NCBI GenBank assembly: GCA_025642065.1
Contig: JAODUP010000435.1
Location: 62,001-126,000 of the forward strand
DNA from: Paralvinella palmiformis
Taxonomy: Eukaryota; Annelida; Polychaeta; Terebellida; Alvinellidae
Length of the DNA stretch: 64,000 nucleotides
Direction of reading: 5' to 3'
The notes under the pieces are model-generated. The model was not told the DNA's origin. It saw only the letters and a list, made by a program, of their open reading frames with translations, and did no database searches. This document shows positions 27,501 to 41,600 of this stretch, one piece after another. Each line of letters opens with the position of its first letter. Within the stretch, counting starts at the first letter, position 1. Both the position numbers and the translations under genes were made by a program.

Positions 27501-30500
27501 CACAGCTATTGCGTATGTTTTATTTGTTGCAATTAGCAATCATATTTCGTGTATAAAAGACCCCTGTTTTGATCATATGGACAGTGTTGATGAAACCACA
27601 CTATATTACAAGATGCTACAAGATAAGATATTTGACTAAGCTCTCTGACAGACATAAGCACAAAGTTTTCAAACAAAGCAAGGACTCTGTCACTCTACTC
27701 CTGTGCGCAAACCAGGTGGGAAATCACAAATTGTTTTCATTACAAAAACAGATACACAAACAAATACATTTTCACAGACGTTTATATGTGCACATGCACC
27801 TACAAATGTTCATTTATTTGTCCATATAATTATATTTGCTACCTTCATCTGAAAAACACGCACTATTTCAAACACTGAAGTATTTCAAAACAAACACCGA
27901 GATAAAATTTATGTTTAAGTCAACAAGTGATGAAACAGTTACTGGGATCATTTATGAAATAAGCAGTTGTATGTAATCTACAAGGATGGTGTAAAACTAG
28001 ATTAATACATGGATTCCCTATTTTCGTCCACCAGCTACCCGGACAGTGATCGGTCTCACTTTGCGGTCCACCTTTAACGTGGACAACCGCTTGTGGACGC
28101 CAACATCCGTGTTATAATGGGGGCCTACTGTAGTAGTATTAGTATATGTTAATAAAGTAGGGTTGTAAGACTAGAAAGTAAATGATCACGGCTGAGAATG
28201 ACCTGAACTTAATGTTCATGTCCAATTACTAGATATTCAATCAGTCTAATACATATCTGATTAGGTTTTAAATGCATACAACCTTGAGCCATTTGATTTA
28301 TTCACAGTCTGTGGCTATAGACTTCCCTATACGGTAACCCCCAAACTGATGGCTATTTTAAATTAACATCACTTCAGTTATTGCCTACCAACTAAATATA
28401 TTTTATTTGCGAGACAACAATAGATCAAACAGAACAAACTTGCTGACATTTCGACCAACTTTGTGATCGTCAGATTGAGTCAGTTATGCAGAAATCCGTT
28501 TTGAAGGGAAAACATCTGCCTCAGAATTTAATGTTCAGAAATAAAAACTCATCAGATTTAGGAAAGATCAATGATTTCAAACTAAATATTACCCTAAATT
28601 ATCACTGGGCTAATGAAGTTTTGGGATCTGACGTGTTCACAAAACCATTTTGATATTACAACAGTCTCCAGAATTATTCTTAAGATGCATGCAGTCAACA
28701 GAGACTCTCCACTGTACTTGTTTTGCATAGACTTTATGTCCATTTTCTCATTTCAGATTTGGAAAGTGATGTGATAACACATTCGTCAGCCAAGGCCCAG
28801 TCAATCTACGACACACATTGGACGTACACAAACAGCATGCCACGCAAGAAGGCCGACGCGCAGCCACCGCCATCTAGTGGTGAGCAGACGCAACCATCGT
28901 ACATGCCAGGCATGATGGAGAAGAAGAAGAAGAAAGGCTTCTTGTCCATTTTCAGTCGGAAGAAAGAAGGCAAATTCAATCTGGTGAGCAGCTGGTAGCA
29001 GCTGATAGCAAACAGCTGCTGATGATCATATTGATGTATGGCATAATGTGCTGTAGCCGTATTCTTTGGATTGAAACATCCTTTTTTTTTGCCATGTGAT
29101 GTTGATAATTATATTTTGTGTTTAAAAAGATTGATTGTTTTAAATTGATATATTTAGATCGTGATTCATTTTTATATAATAATATAATAATATGTGATAT
29201 TTATATAGCACCTTATTCAGCTAGGAGCTGCTCTAAGGCATTTCACAATAATTATTTACAATATTACTATCCCTGACTCCCAAGGGAGTATACAACGCAT
29301 GCTGCCAATATAGGTGCAAAGCATTACTCAAACACATAGCCATCACGTCCTGTCAGGTACAATTTTTTTATGGATGAATGAACCTGTCGCCACATGACAG
29401 CATTGCAGCTCACAGAGCCTCGAACCCGCAACTGTTCAGCTATGAGTCCTACACTCTAACTGCGCTATCACAGCTTTATAATGAAACTTTTTTTAATTTT
29501 TTTTTAACGAAGTGATAGATTTAATGAATGCTATGAAGTACAACTCATATTTAATGGTGAGTTACTATTTACATAATTATTCGAACTAATCTGTCCAGTC
29601 AGAATGCGACAGAACTTGAATCTCTCATATGACTAAAAGCTAATCTATTTCCAGTGGATACGATAGCTCAGCTGAATTCAATCTTGAAGGATAAATTCTG
29701 TGATTGACTTGCCAGGGAATAAAGCCACATTTAGGCTAATCATTTTTGTATATGAAGTGTGATAGGAAGTGGTTTATCTGTTCGTTTAGTAAACACCCCA
29801 GTCATAATATGTGCCTGTCAGCGGGTTCAGTTGGCTGCAGGCTGAATCTCCACTTGATATAATAACAAACATAGTACTTGCTAATTACGAAATCCTCTTA
29901 TGATAATGTCAAGAGCATTCTATCCATTTGATATACTGTATCTGTCTTTTTTTATGATTGATCATGAATGCTTTGATGGAAAAGACTATAAACGAATGAT
30001 TAATAACATGTTGTGTGTGTGCGCGTGCCTTTTACCATAAAATTTACATGTCTAATGAGAAAATGTTATTAGAAAGAAATTTCTACTCTAAGTATATATT
30101 TTGGATTCTAAGTTTTAGATAATTTTTTTTTATCAATTATAATATCACCAATATATAATTTTGCAAGGAAAATCAGGAATTCGCTATCCATATATCAGCA
30201 ACGGGGGCAAATAACTTGTTAGTTAATTGACTGAAATTCTATAAAGAAATAGCACTCCTAAAATGGCAAACACACAGGTTATCTGATAACAGAATAATCA
30301 TAGCATTGTTCAGTAATTTTAGATTCATTTTTGTACATAATGGCTGATATAAACTGCATTTTTACACAATTTTGATTATCTGGTTTATCAAGAGAAAAAA
30401 ATGACCTGTCTGTGAATCTCTATGTTTATTTATTTGACTGACTAAGCTTTTACCTGTAGGCATGTTTTACAGATATACGGTTCAAGGAAATAAATGTAAA

Positions 30501-32583
30501 ATATGTTCTGGTGCTTTTTAATGTTAACTTTCTTCATACAGTATTTAAGTCATTGAACACAAAACTCAATGACTGAAAAGGTTCGATGGTTTAAACTAAC
30601 TTTTCCTGCCATATAATAAAATAAAGGCAATATGTTGATGACAAACTATAATTAATGGCTATTAATTCTTTTTGGTTTGTTTTCAGTGCGAGGCTACATA
30701 CAATATGGAGTCTACATCGGCTCCACCTCCGACGTATGAGCCACCAGTCATGTCAAATGGTAACAAGCCACATGCTGACATTCAGCTTAGACCGCACTCA
30801 CAGGTGATGTCATCAACATCATCCATGAGAACATCTGTGCCATCTGCCAGAACATCCACGATATCGCTGGACGGAACAACGGGCCTGAAAAAACTGTCGC
30901 GGAAGAACCGGCCGGCACCAGCGCCACCGACGAATAAACCGCTTTCGGTGGATACAAATGCAGCTGGACAAAGTCAAGCAGTACATTCTCGTGGCAGTTC
31001 GCATTCCAGTGGATTCGATGAAATCAATGTTTCTCCACTCGAGTCGCCGGGAAGCGTCTCTGGGAAAATGCCAAACAGTGTTCAGGCCAAAGCTAGCATG
31101 ACTGCTGTTGCCTCAGAAGACAGTTCACATAGTGTGAGTAATGGTCAGGCTGTTGATCATGTGACTTGTCAGCTCAATACAGAAGAGGATGGTGCCGTTT
31201 GTAGTAGTGCTGCTTCGACGATGTCACGGACAAGTTCCATGTCTACTGGTGGGGATGGGTCTATGTCGTCATTGCCAAGAAACAGGAAGAAAAGGAGAGC
31301 ACCACCTCCTCCACAAGGTAAGTACACATATATTCATTGCAGTTACTGTTGATCCACTCGGAAGGAGGGACTTTTTTACATCCTGTATTTGGTATTATTC
31401 TGATGGTCCAAGGAAGTGGAATTCCATTGACGTTTATTCCTTTTATAATAAATTTACTGTACACTTATCAGGTCCACCCAAATCAGCATATTCCGATGGT
31501 TCCTTAAAACATGTCAGCAGCGGTGGTTCACCAACATCTAGTTCCTCACAAAGCCCAGAACATCTGGCTAAGACAGCTGCGAGAAGCACAAGTCAAGTGG
31601 AAGACAGCGAGACATTTGACACTCGAGAGCTACAGATGGCCATCGCCGAAGAACTAAAGAAGGGTAGGCCAACACTTCGTGCCATTGATAAAAGCATTAA
31701 CTCTAGCTTCTTTGGTGCCCTAGGATCTGATTCCGATGAAGAGTCCGACTCGGAGAGTCGTGCTGATTTCTAACCTCCGCCACGTGGGTAGTCATCTTGA
31801 ATACCAGTCACATGTGGCATGAAGCAGGGGATAACATTTTGGGTTCCAGTGAATTTTTTGTGTCGCTGGAGGTCGTTATCTGGTGCTCAACCAAAAATAT
31901 ACATAGCTATAGCAAATTGACAATCTGCGAGATGTTTTTTTTACTCGGGTTGCGAGTGCATTTCGTTCCTTTGAGCATTGTTTTAATGGTGTTTTATAAG
32001 CTATTGGTATGTATGCCATGGGATGTACATGCACATGCTGATGTTTTCCCACATTTATATCTATGCAGAGTGATGATAGCTCCACATTTCCACGATTTTG
32101 TGAAATGTCGGAGCAGTCAGCTGCACTGGAATTGTCATTTTGCATCCACCTGCTCCAACTATGCAGCCTTTTGGATCTATGACAATCTTAACCATAGCAC
32201 GGATCAACATAAATCTCTTACTGCTTGATATGTGCCTAGTTTCATGCCAAATAGTGCTTTTGTCACTCAATCATAATTCAAGATGGCTAGCCTGACCCGC
32301 TCTCGTAGTTCAGTTTGAATGCATTGTAGCGGTGTGTCCTTAGTAATGCATGCAGCAACTGCCCCCCCCCCCTCCAGTAACCATGCTGGTAGTTCGCAAG
32401 CTTGTTGCATTAATCTGTCAAATGCATATCCAATCCTCATAACAAGTAATTAACTTCGTGCAATAAACAATTTCATTATGATTTGTATTAACACAATCAG
32501 TGATTGCATCAGCCAAAATTGAGTCTAGTCTGACATTTTGATGATATTCTACAATGGTAGTGTGTGTGTGTGTATGTATGTAA

Positions 32584-32641
<58 letters not shown>

Positions 32642-35600
32642 TCTCACACATATACACACATATACACACATATACTAACTACTGCTGTGTAGAATTAATA
32701 TGACTTACATTTACCTACGATAAACTGACATGTATAGCTAACCCTGTTTGTTTGTGATTTGGATGTGTTTTAGTAATTCTTTTTTAATAACAATACATTT
32801 CTTTAGTTTCTGCGGTACTATGGACATGTACAGACATGCATTATCATCATAACAAGGCATAGAATTTTTCGTAGCTTGTAATTGTCACAAGGAAGTTTCC
32901 ACAATTCTAGTTAGTGAATTTTAAGATCACAGCAGTTATCTAGCAACTTGAAACAGTATATATTAAAAGTAGATATTTCTGTTATTAGTCTTTGTGCCAA
33001 ATTGCTCTGGTGAGCCATTAATGTGCTTAAGATTCTAAATATTCCCTTTGTTTGAGATGCTGAGAGATGGAACCATTTCGTGTCATTATTTACACATAGC
33101 CTGGATGGTCATTTTTTTTTTCTTCAAATATATTTTGTACATAATCGTGGATTTTAAAACTTTTTGCTTGTCTGTTAACACTAACTGTGAAACGTCTGTG
33201 TTCTTTACATTAACTTAATGTATATTCACACATTTGGTTGTTTGATTTTAGTTTGTTTTGAAGTAAAATGTGCATAATGGCAAACGCTGACAACATTTTG
33301 TATACGCTGAATGTCTTTTCTAGTTCAATGTCTCTGCGTGTGTGTGTTTGTGTCTGTGTGTGTGTGTGTGAAGCTGTCTTGTTCCTGGTTTACCAACATT
33401 TTGTCTTTGCCTATAACAATTTTTAATAGTCCCGGTTCTTCAGTTATTCAGGTTAATGTTTTTTTTTAAATATTTAGTGTAAATTTTCAGAAAGTGAAAC
33501 CTGTTAGATCATCATAATTTATGTATATATTATGCAGTGAGGTTATGCAAAATGATATCTGCTATGAATAATCATTATGATTTGTTTAAGACATCGAACA
33601 TATCTATATTGTGAAAAAAGCGGTGAAATCCGCTTTGTGTCGCAGATCATCTTTTGTTTGATATGGCCAGAGATTACACTTTCGGTCCCCTTTGGTGATC
33701 TTAAAATATTGTACGCTAAACATTATGCGGCCACTAGTGCATGGGGAAATGTGTGGAAGTGCTGAATTCTAGCCCGGATATATTACCGATGTTGTGTAGG
33801 AAAATAAAACATTTAGAAACCAATAGGCAGTGTGCGTTACAGGGATCCAGTTGCAATAATGTAATCCGGTTTTGTTACCATCCTACTTAACTGGCATTCA
33901 GAAACTGTTGCATAATAGATCCCATGTAGAAAGTCCCAAAATTTCTGGGAAAATAAAGCCAAGCAGCAGGTGTCACATGGATGAAAAAGAATTTGCTCAA
34001 TGTTGCTCGAATTTAGCCAAATGGTGAAAATGTTTATTTTTGCATCCAGTAGCAGTTCAGTGGGATTTGAACAATGATAATTAATCTGGTGACGTAACTG
34101 TCCAATTACTGCATATCATGTTACTTAATCGGTGTAATCTTGTTTATTCGTGGATCATTTTGTTTGTTTACATATTTTGATACTCAGACACATGTATGTC
34201 GGATATTTTTAATTTTCTATTTTTAAATGCGAGCAATGTCATACATTATTTAAATATATACACTGTTATTATTTAATTTAATCTCTTTTTTCTCATTGAG
34301 GTTTTTTGTACTGTTACGGCGTGTGTTTCTTTCTTTTGAGCTGTGGAACAAACCTGACAGTTGTTAGGAATTTGCCATGTGTATTGTTTGTTCTGGTTAT
34401 TGTTAGTGTTTAGCCGCCATCGGTAAATTCTGTTTATAATAGATGGGAGTTAATTAAAGTATATCAACGTATAACCTGGTTGATCATCAAGGCAGTAGCT
34501 TATACTTGATGATGTGTGTCGCCGGGTTGATGGAGTTATACTCTTGAGTAATCCGATGCAACAACAGGTCTGATTCTTTGTGTCAATTACAGCCAATAAT
34601 CACAGTGTATTTGTTCGATTGTGTGTCTGTGTGTCCCGGCAATACATCACCTCTGGCTGTTTGCTGACAGTGTACTAAATCGCATCTATTATTTATATGT
34701 GTTTTTTCTGGTTTTCCACAGTTCCTGTAAGATTTATGTGTTGTCGGCTTAATTTATATTCTGTGGAAATGTTTTATATCATATTTTGTTCAACTTTGTA
34801 TGTGCACGAATCATATGCATGCATGCAACGCTAATGTGTGTATGCTCAAGTTATCTTGGCCATAATTTTTCAGTTACAATCAGTAGCTAATAATTTATCC
34901 AAGGCATTACTCGATGAATAATCAGGGAACTGTACATTCATATAACAGAATACTAGTTTTCCAGGGTGACCTCTATTTCGAAATAGAGTGGGGCGCCTCC
35001 GTGGGCTAGCGGTAGCGTGCTGGACCACAGATCACTACCACCGTGTTCGAATCCCGGCGTGGGCATATCTGAAGGTTGTTTCGTCTTTTCACTTCGTCTC
35101 ATTACCTTTAGAAGTCACTCGGCCCATTTAGCCTACCTTGTGCACAAAAGTGGCCTTAAAACTTCAATCATCATCATCATCATCATTTCGAAATAGGGCA
35201 AACTTTCAATTAACCAGATTATTAGGGTTACAAGGTTATGATCTGCTTAGCTGTATTATGAACTTGCGTCTGTTATTGTGGTGACACGTTCTTTTGCTAA
35301 TATTTTCTATTGTTTGTATAGTGGTTATGCTGTCTTTTGGTGCCACTGGGCACGGACGTACTTTGTTCGTGCTATTTTCAATTTAGTTCAGTCGATGTTG
35401 ACCACATTAACAAATGGTTGTCCCCGCGCAGCGACACGGAAATGACGTAATTCACCTGGCAGCCTCCTCCTTCGATTTGTTATTTTAAGACGTTACGGTT
35501 CCATGCTGTGCAAACGATTTACAATATCGTCAATTTCAACTCTGTGCTCTGTGGATAAATTGTAATCTTACATATTTGGGCTGTGTACCAAGTGGATAAA

Positions 35601-38600
35601 ATTAGAAACTTGAATATTTTGGTCTTATACTCTGTGGATAAACGACATCGTTACTGGTTTTGGTTCCATGCACCGTGTGGAGGGATTACGTTGTTATCCA
35701 TTTCATCACTGTGGATGAAGATTGGTGTGTCTTATCTGTCTGCATTTCATATAAGCAAGCTATAATATTGAATATTTTATCGGTGTATTGTGATGGTGTA
35801 TGTTGGCACTGTTGCCTATTGTGACTGTGCTAAGCAAGATTTACACTTAAATATTTTCTGACTATTTAGCCAGTTAAGCAATAATGCCAGGAATGGGCAG
35901 TAATAGGTTATTAAGTTTAATATCAGGATATATACCTACTTTACTCATTATTTTGTTTAGATATTTTGTGCCAAGGCAAAATAATGGCCTTTGATCTATT
36001 TAACATACTCAATGTACATCAATCCTTGCTCAAGCACTGAAATAAATCTTATTTTAATTAGCCTCAAACAAGTTTTTTTAGTGATCTTTTTACAATTAAT
36101 TTCCCTAATTAAAAATGAAATGACCTACAAGTCTTGTGTGTGTGTGTGTAAAACTGTGTGTGTGCGTGCGCACGCGCGCCATATTCGACATATTAGTGCA
36201 CAGTGTGGTCAGAATGCTCTTCGACATTCTGTTATGTTCAATGTATTAAAGTGCAAGGTTCACTCAGAAAATTGTAAACAAAGTTTTAGTGGCTAGGTTC
36301 ATTCTTGTTCTGTACACCTTCACTGGACTAAAAAGGATACAGAAATTCTGTCAGCAGTATTGAAACAATAAGCTATGTGATTTTTCAAGAACAAATAAAG
36401 TGACCATTTGCTGGTGTTCAGACTGTGTTAGTAATGAAAAAGATCCTGCAAAAATTGAACCACATGCCACTTCCATTAAAAGTCGGGTGTGCACTTATTA
36501 AGGCATGTGCACTAAATATGTTGAATAGTGTCTGTATGTGTGTAATATATATATATATATATATATATATTGTGTGTGTGTGTGTGTGTGTGTGCATCAA
36601 AGAAAGCTTTCATTCAAAGAACTTTTTTCAGTTAGGTGTATGACAAAAGACAACTTGAAAATATATGAATAACCTAATCTGAAACTTTTTTATTATGCAA
36701 ACAATATTTCACAATGTGTAAGTAACGTTACATTTTGTTTACCTGTTTAATGATAAACATAATAATGCTTGGTGTTGTTATTTTCTGAAGTGTGTAAACT
36801 GACTGTTTTGTACTTCGTCCTCTGAGATTGGTTGTCAAATGGATCATCATTCATTTACTGATGTATGCATTGTTCAATTAGTCTACTCACTGCAACTGTG
36901 GATTAAATTGAACTGCATCGATTATCTTTGATGTGTTTGAACTGAAATCACCTCTCTTATCTGCACCACGTTCTGCATGATTCACGGCATCTGTGGACGT
37001 CCGTTCTGATTGGATGAGTGTCTGGGCAGACTGCCAATCACCGGCCTCTCCTGACTGGACCCCGACGGGATCTTCTGTTCGGCACAACAGGTGGCACCAC
37101 CGTAGCACGAGAGCAAGGTGACTTTACACGAAGGCTTTTCTTTTCTGGTTTGCTGTTGATTGGTTAGCTTCACTTCTGTCCACCATAAAACTGGCATCTT
37201 TGTGGAAGGTTATAACATCCACCCTTTATTTCGTAAATTCGATTCTTTCAGATTGTCTCCTCCATTTCTTTTACAAGATGCCGATTGGTTGGCAGTAGTT
37301 GGTTGCCATGGAAATGTTGTGATTGCTGTGGTTGTTGGCTGTATCATTGATCTGTGTATTTCTGCTCTTCAAAGTTACATATACCAGTATATGGGGGTGG
37401 GGCCACTGGCACCGGGTGATGGTAATAATCAAGTTATCGTATTACTCCTTTGTCTGTGGATCTGTACAACTTTTTCGGACTTGAGCTATGATTCCATACA
37501 GCTACAGTATGTAGTATGTGGAAGCAAATGGTTATAGTGTGAATTAATGGGCATAATTGTACACGTCTAATTCAGAATGCGTGTCGTTGTCTTCGTCGGT
37601 TCGCTTTAAGAAGTAATTTTGACATTCCAACGGTGCTGTGAGTAGAGCACTTCGCTACAAATCTCGTGGTTGTGGGTTTGATTCTGGCAGATGCCTGTGT
37701 TTGTAGTGCGATGGATAAACAGCTTGACTCAGCTCGTATAGTAATTCAAAATTCCCTCACACCATTGGGGTGGACAAGATGTTCACTCTCGGACAGTAGA
37801 TTTTGACTGATACCTGTGCGATCCAGTATTTGTTTGGATAACGCTTGTTTGATTAACCTTAAAAATTAACGACGAGCACTGCATCATGGATCATCTAGTC
37901 GGGAAGATGTAGGCGTGAAATAAAACAAATGGTGCTCGGCATGGGCATACACTGACGAAATGCATTCTGGATCCAAATATGACTTCCTGCATCCACGTGC
38001 CTACATGAAGAAGTATGGAATCTAGCTTTACAGTGTGGTATTAAAGATATTGTTTAACTCCGAATTCGAACGTGATGTAAACTTTCTTGACACTAAAAGT
38101 CTGCCATATTGTTGTCAGTGCAGTGGATTGTGAACCATAATCACTGGCATCTAATACTTGTGTGTTTTAACTTAATATCAGTAAAATAATAATAATAATA
38201 ATAATATCTAATTTAGACAGAAAGAATTGGCCATTTCATCCTTGGTAATTTTTAGATTCATCGGCCTTGACCTGATGCAGTGCCACTGGATATCGTATAT
38301 GTTCTGCGTTATTCCCGTTTCTTCTGGAATGGGCCCTCCCACGATCGCTGTCCCCATTCTGGAAACTTCGTTGGCTTGTGTGGTTGCTGATCAACTCGGA
38401 TATTTTTTTTAAATATTTGATCAAATATTAGTGCCAATTGCTAGTTACCAGTATTGTTAAGTGTTCTTTATTGTCAGGCTTGTATATTAATAATAATCTT
38501 CTGTCAGATGATGTTTGGCGCTATGTAAATTATGTATATTGTTGTTGTTGTTGTGGTTATTATTATTATTAATATTTGTGTTTACCATTTTTCATATCTA

Positions 38601-41600
38601 ATCATTTGCTGTAGTTCTTTATAACTTTCAATTATGTCTGTGTTTATTCTTTTGTTTGTGTTATTTTTTTTAATTTGCTAATTTTCTTAGCTTTATTTGT
38701 TCACGATGTTTGCTGTCTGTGTACTTTCTGTGTGTTATGTCACGATTTCTAGGCATCCATTGTTGACTTTTAGCTGTCGTCATATTTAGACCATTTCATG
38801 AGCAATTCACACCAGCTACTGTTTTTTTTTTTATAGTTTTTTTAGTCTTTCTATCCTTATTTTATACTGATATTCAGGGACTAATCCATATATTGGTAAA
38901 TATATTCTCATCCCATCTCGGTCTCATCTTTCTCTGTGAACTTAAGATGGTATTTTCCTGCATGGTCTGATGACCATCTCACATATTCTGCCTTTCACAG
39001 TGCTGAATGTCTGATAAAGTTTCTGATAATTGGCAGTAATGCTTAAATACTAACTTAAACATAATTATATGAGATGCCTGGTAGGTAGATGTGCAGTCAC
39101 TTTTTTATACACCAATGTACTCAACTTTCTATTCCTGTGCACACACAATTTTGAATGTGCTGGTGAATACAAACAGATACACACACACTCATGCATGCAT
39201 GCACGCACATGTGCACAGAGAGAGAGAGAGAGAGAGTGAGACAGATTTACAGAAACACACAAACATGCACTATCCATTTGAAAGTTACTATTGACAGAGC
39301 CACTGTATTTAACTTGCATGTCCAGTAGCCCACCATAGCTCACTTAGTTTTAGCTCTAGTCACCTAACAGCATCTTGTGATAATAAAATTAGTGTTTGGT
39401 GTATTTTTGTACCAGTAATAATAATCATAGGTTTATTTATTTCATGAAATATTTTTGTTTTATAGTTATTTTAACTAGAACACTGACTTTGTTGAAAGTC
39501 TTCTCCTTCATCGTGTGTTTTTCCCACCAGGTGACACTGAAATCGAGCTCCCCAGTGGTGTTTCTCACCAACCACCAGATGGCAGGACCATCCACGGCGT
39601 GCCTGCTTTGCGACCCTGCCACTTTAGCCCTCCACCTCCGCCAAACTCACCCCCGCCTCCCGAATCACCCATTTACAACCCCTCCTATCCTGGCCTACTT
39701 CAAAGGTCAAAGGTTGGGCTCGTGGTGGCAGATACCTCGACGCAGGTGCATGTAACGCTTCGCGATTCTTTGAGCAGCGGTAAGCTTGATGGGTCAGCCT
39801 CGCTTATAGGGCGGTGATGGGCTGGTGTGGGGTAGTTAACCGACAGCTAACAGTGGCTATAGGCTTCTATCATAGCTAGCAGTATTATTTCCTACGGCAC
39901 AGCTACAGTAGAATTACCCTATGTGACTAGATTCATATTATGATCACAATTAAAAGCTGCCAGTTTCTCTCCGATGCATTGAATAGTGTTCCCCCCAATC
40001 GTAAGACGTCACATCGATGTCTAAAGGCTGGTCCTAATCATGGTATTCTACTGTAGTATTGCTGTCTATAGCCCTAACTTGTATTTTTATATGTAGATTT
40101 ATCTGATTCAGTTTGGGCATTCATAATTGAAATGATTTCTTTATTTATTTTCTTCTCCGATTGTTCTTATATCTTTATATAATTCCTGTATTCTGTTCAC
40201 AAATTATTTTAATAGTTTTATTATCTTTTAAAATTAGTTGTTGTATAGATATAATTATTAAATATTTACATTTGTACACACACACACACACACACAGAGT
40301 AGCTTAAGCATGATTGCTGATATATATGTCTGATTATCTACCCATATTTGTGCATAATCTTATTTTATGCAAATCATGTCCTCCTCGTATGTTAGGAAGA
40401 AAGGTCAGCAGGGCATCGCTATCTCAAAAGTCTCCTAAATCTTCCCACTTATCATCAGGACATAAATGAATTCTGATCGATGTTCTGAAATTACCATCTC
40501 CGCCATTTAACGAATTTGACTCGTTAGCTATAAGAATCTCACCTCGTAAATAAGCGACTATTACTGCAGCACCAGATTCATGTGTTTCTTTTGAAGATCA
40601 CTGGTTTATCCGAGCTAATTTAAATATTTTATTTGACATTTGGAAAAAAAATATGAAAGAATGAAACAAGAAATCGGTTGATGTTTTTTTCTCAATAGTA
40701 TGCCATGTTGTGATCTTAACGGGATTGCTGATGAAGGGATAATTAAGCCTGTTTTCAGTTTCGTCTAATTATATAATGAGTGGCTGATATGATGTTCTCC
40801 CCACCGCTAACAGTGGAACAGTATTTAATGGAGACGTTGGTATCCTCTGATGGTAGTAACTAACAACAATAGTTTACACACCCTCTAGGGATTTTTAAAA
40901 TCTACCATATTAATCCAATGAAATAATCAGATGCAGAGTTATTCCTAGGACTGCACCCTGTGCCAATGGGGCGGCCATATTCAATATGACCCAACTAAAA
41001 AACATGTCATGGGCCCAAGGGCGCATCGAAATTTTACTTTTTGGGTCCGAATTTTTTTTTTTGCTAAGCAACCACACAAATAGATAATTAATTCATCGGA
41101 AATAAGAAACGTTTATTTGTAATGCAATATGCATCCAGAATTCACAAATCATTTATTTTTGGTTGATCAAATGTCCCATGGTATCTCGAAAAGTCCCATG
41201 AAATTTAGACCTAATGAGCCAATTGACACATGTAGCCCAAATCCAAGGAATAACTGTCATCAAATGTAATCAATTAAAGTTGTTTTTTCATCCAATCAAT
41301 CTGAACATTAATCTATGTTGCCTTAATGAAATACGAATACACTTATAAATCATGCTTTTTGTGTGTGCCTTTAAGGTTAATTGATCAGTTTCTGACCAGA
41401 AAAGGTTGTTGTCACAGCCGTAACAGTTTGATAACACGCGTTCCGCTGCCAAATGTAGTGGCTGTGGTGGTTTAAATGTGATCTTGTTTTCTCTCACCAG
41501 AGGTCAGCTGTGACAGTTACACGAGTGACTCGCTGCCTAGTTCACCAAGGATTCAAGTGACGGGTGAAGAGGAAAGGCACAGTAAGTATTAGGTGCAACA

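Larger units (their letters stand above)
15013..28756 (+). other. Cobl: Cobl intron 3 (13.7 kb)
   Basis: The largest intron contains the hAT remnant, a GGAATTG MITE, a short palindromic MITE, a CpG-rich block at about 22420-23480, a 29-bp minisatellite, three SINE pieces and the Tigger-like element, all listed separately. No further exon could be supported between 15013 and 28756. Confidence 0.85.
31664..39530 (+). other. Cobl: Cobl intron 6 / alternative 3' UTR
   Basis: The first part (31774 to about 32490) would be the 3' UTR of the short isoform. The rest carries a long TA microsatellite, a SINE with perfect target duplication, a cluster of GTGGATAA motifs (35547-35720), a somewhat GC-richer patch near 36960-37200, a tRNA-like head near 37640 and several dinucleotide runs. 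No exon could be proved inside it. Confidence 0.8.

Noticed and set aside
31797..32228. 143-codon open frame after the alternative Cobl stop
   Set aside because: Cys/His/Leu-rich translation with no domain, overlapped by open frames on the other strand; probably 3' UTR or intron.
36990..37095. Extra Cobl exon between exons 6 and 7 (TGGGCAG acceptor, ACAACAG|GTGGCA donor)
   Set aside because: The reading frame is open but the exon would end in phase 2, which does not fit exon 7 (needs phase 1). No Cobl-like residues.
37160..37537. 125-codon open frame with hydrophobic segments
   Set aside because: No start context, no splice fit with Cobl and no recognised family; composition is close to intron background.
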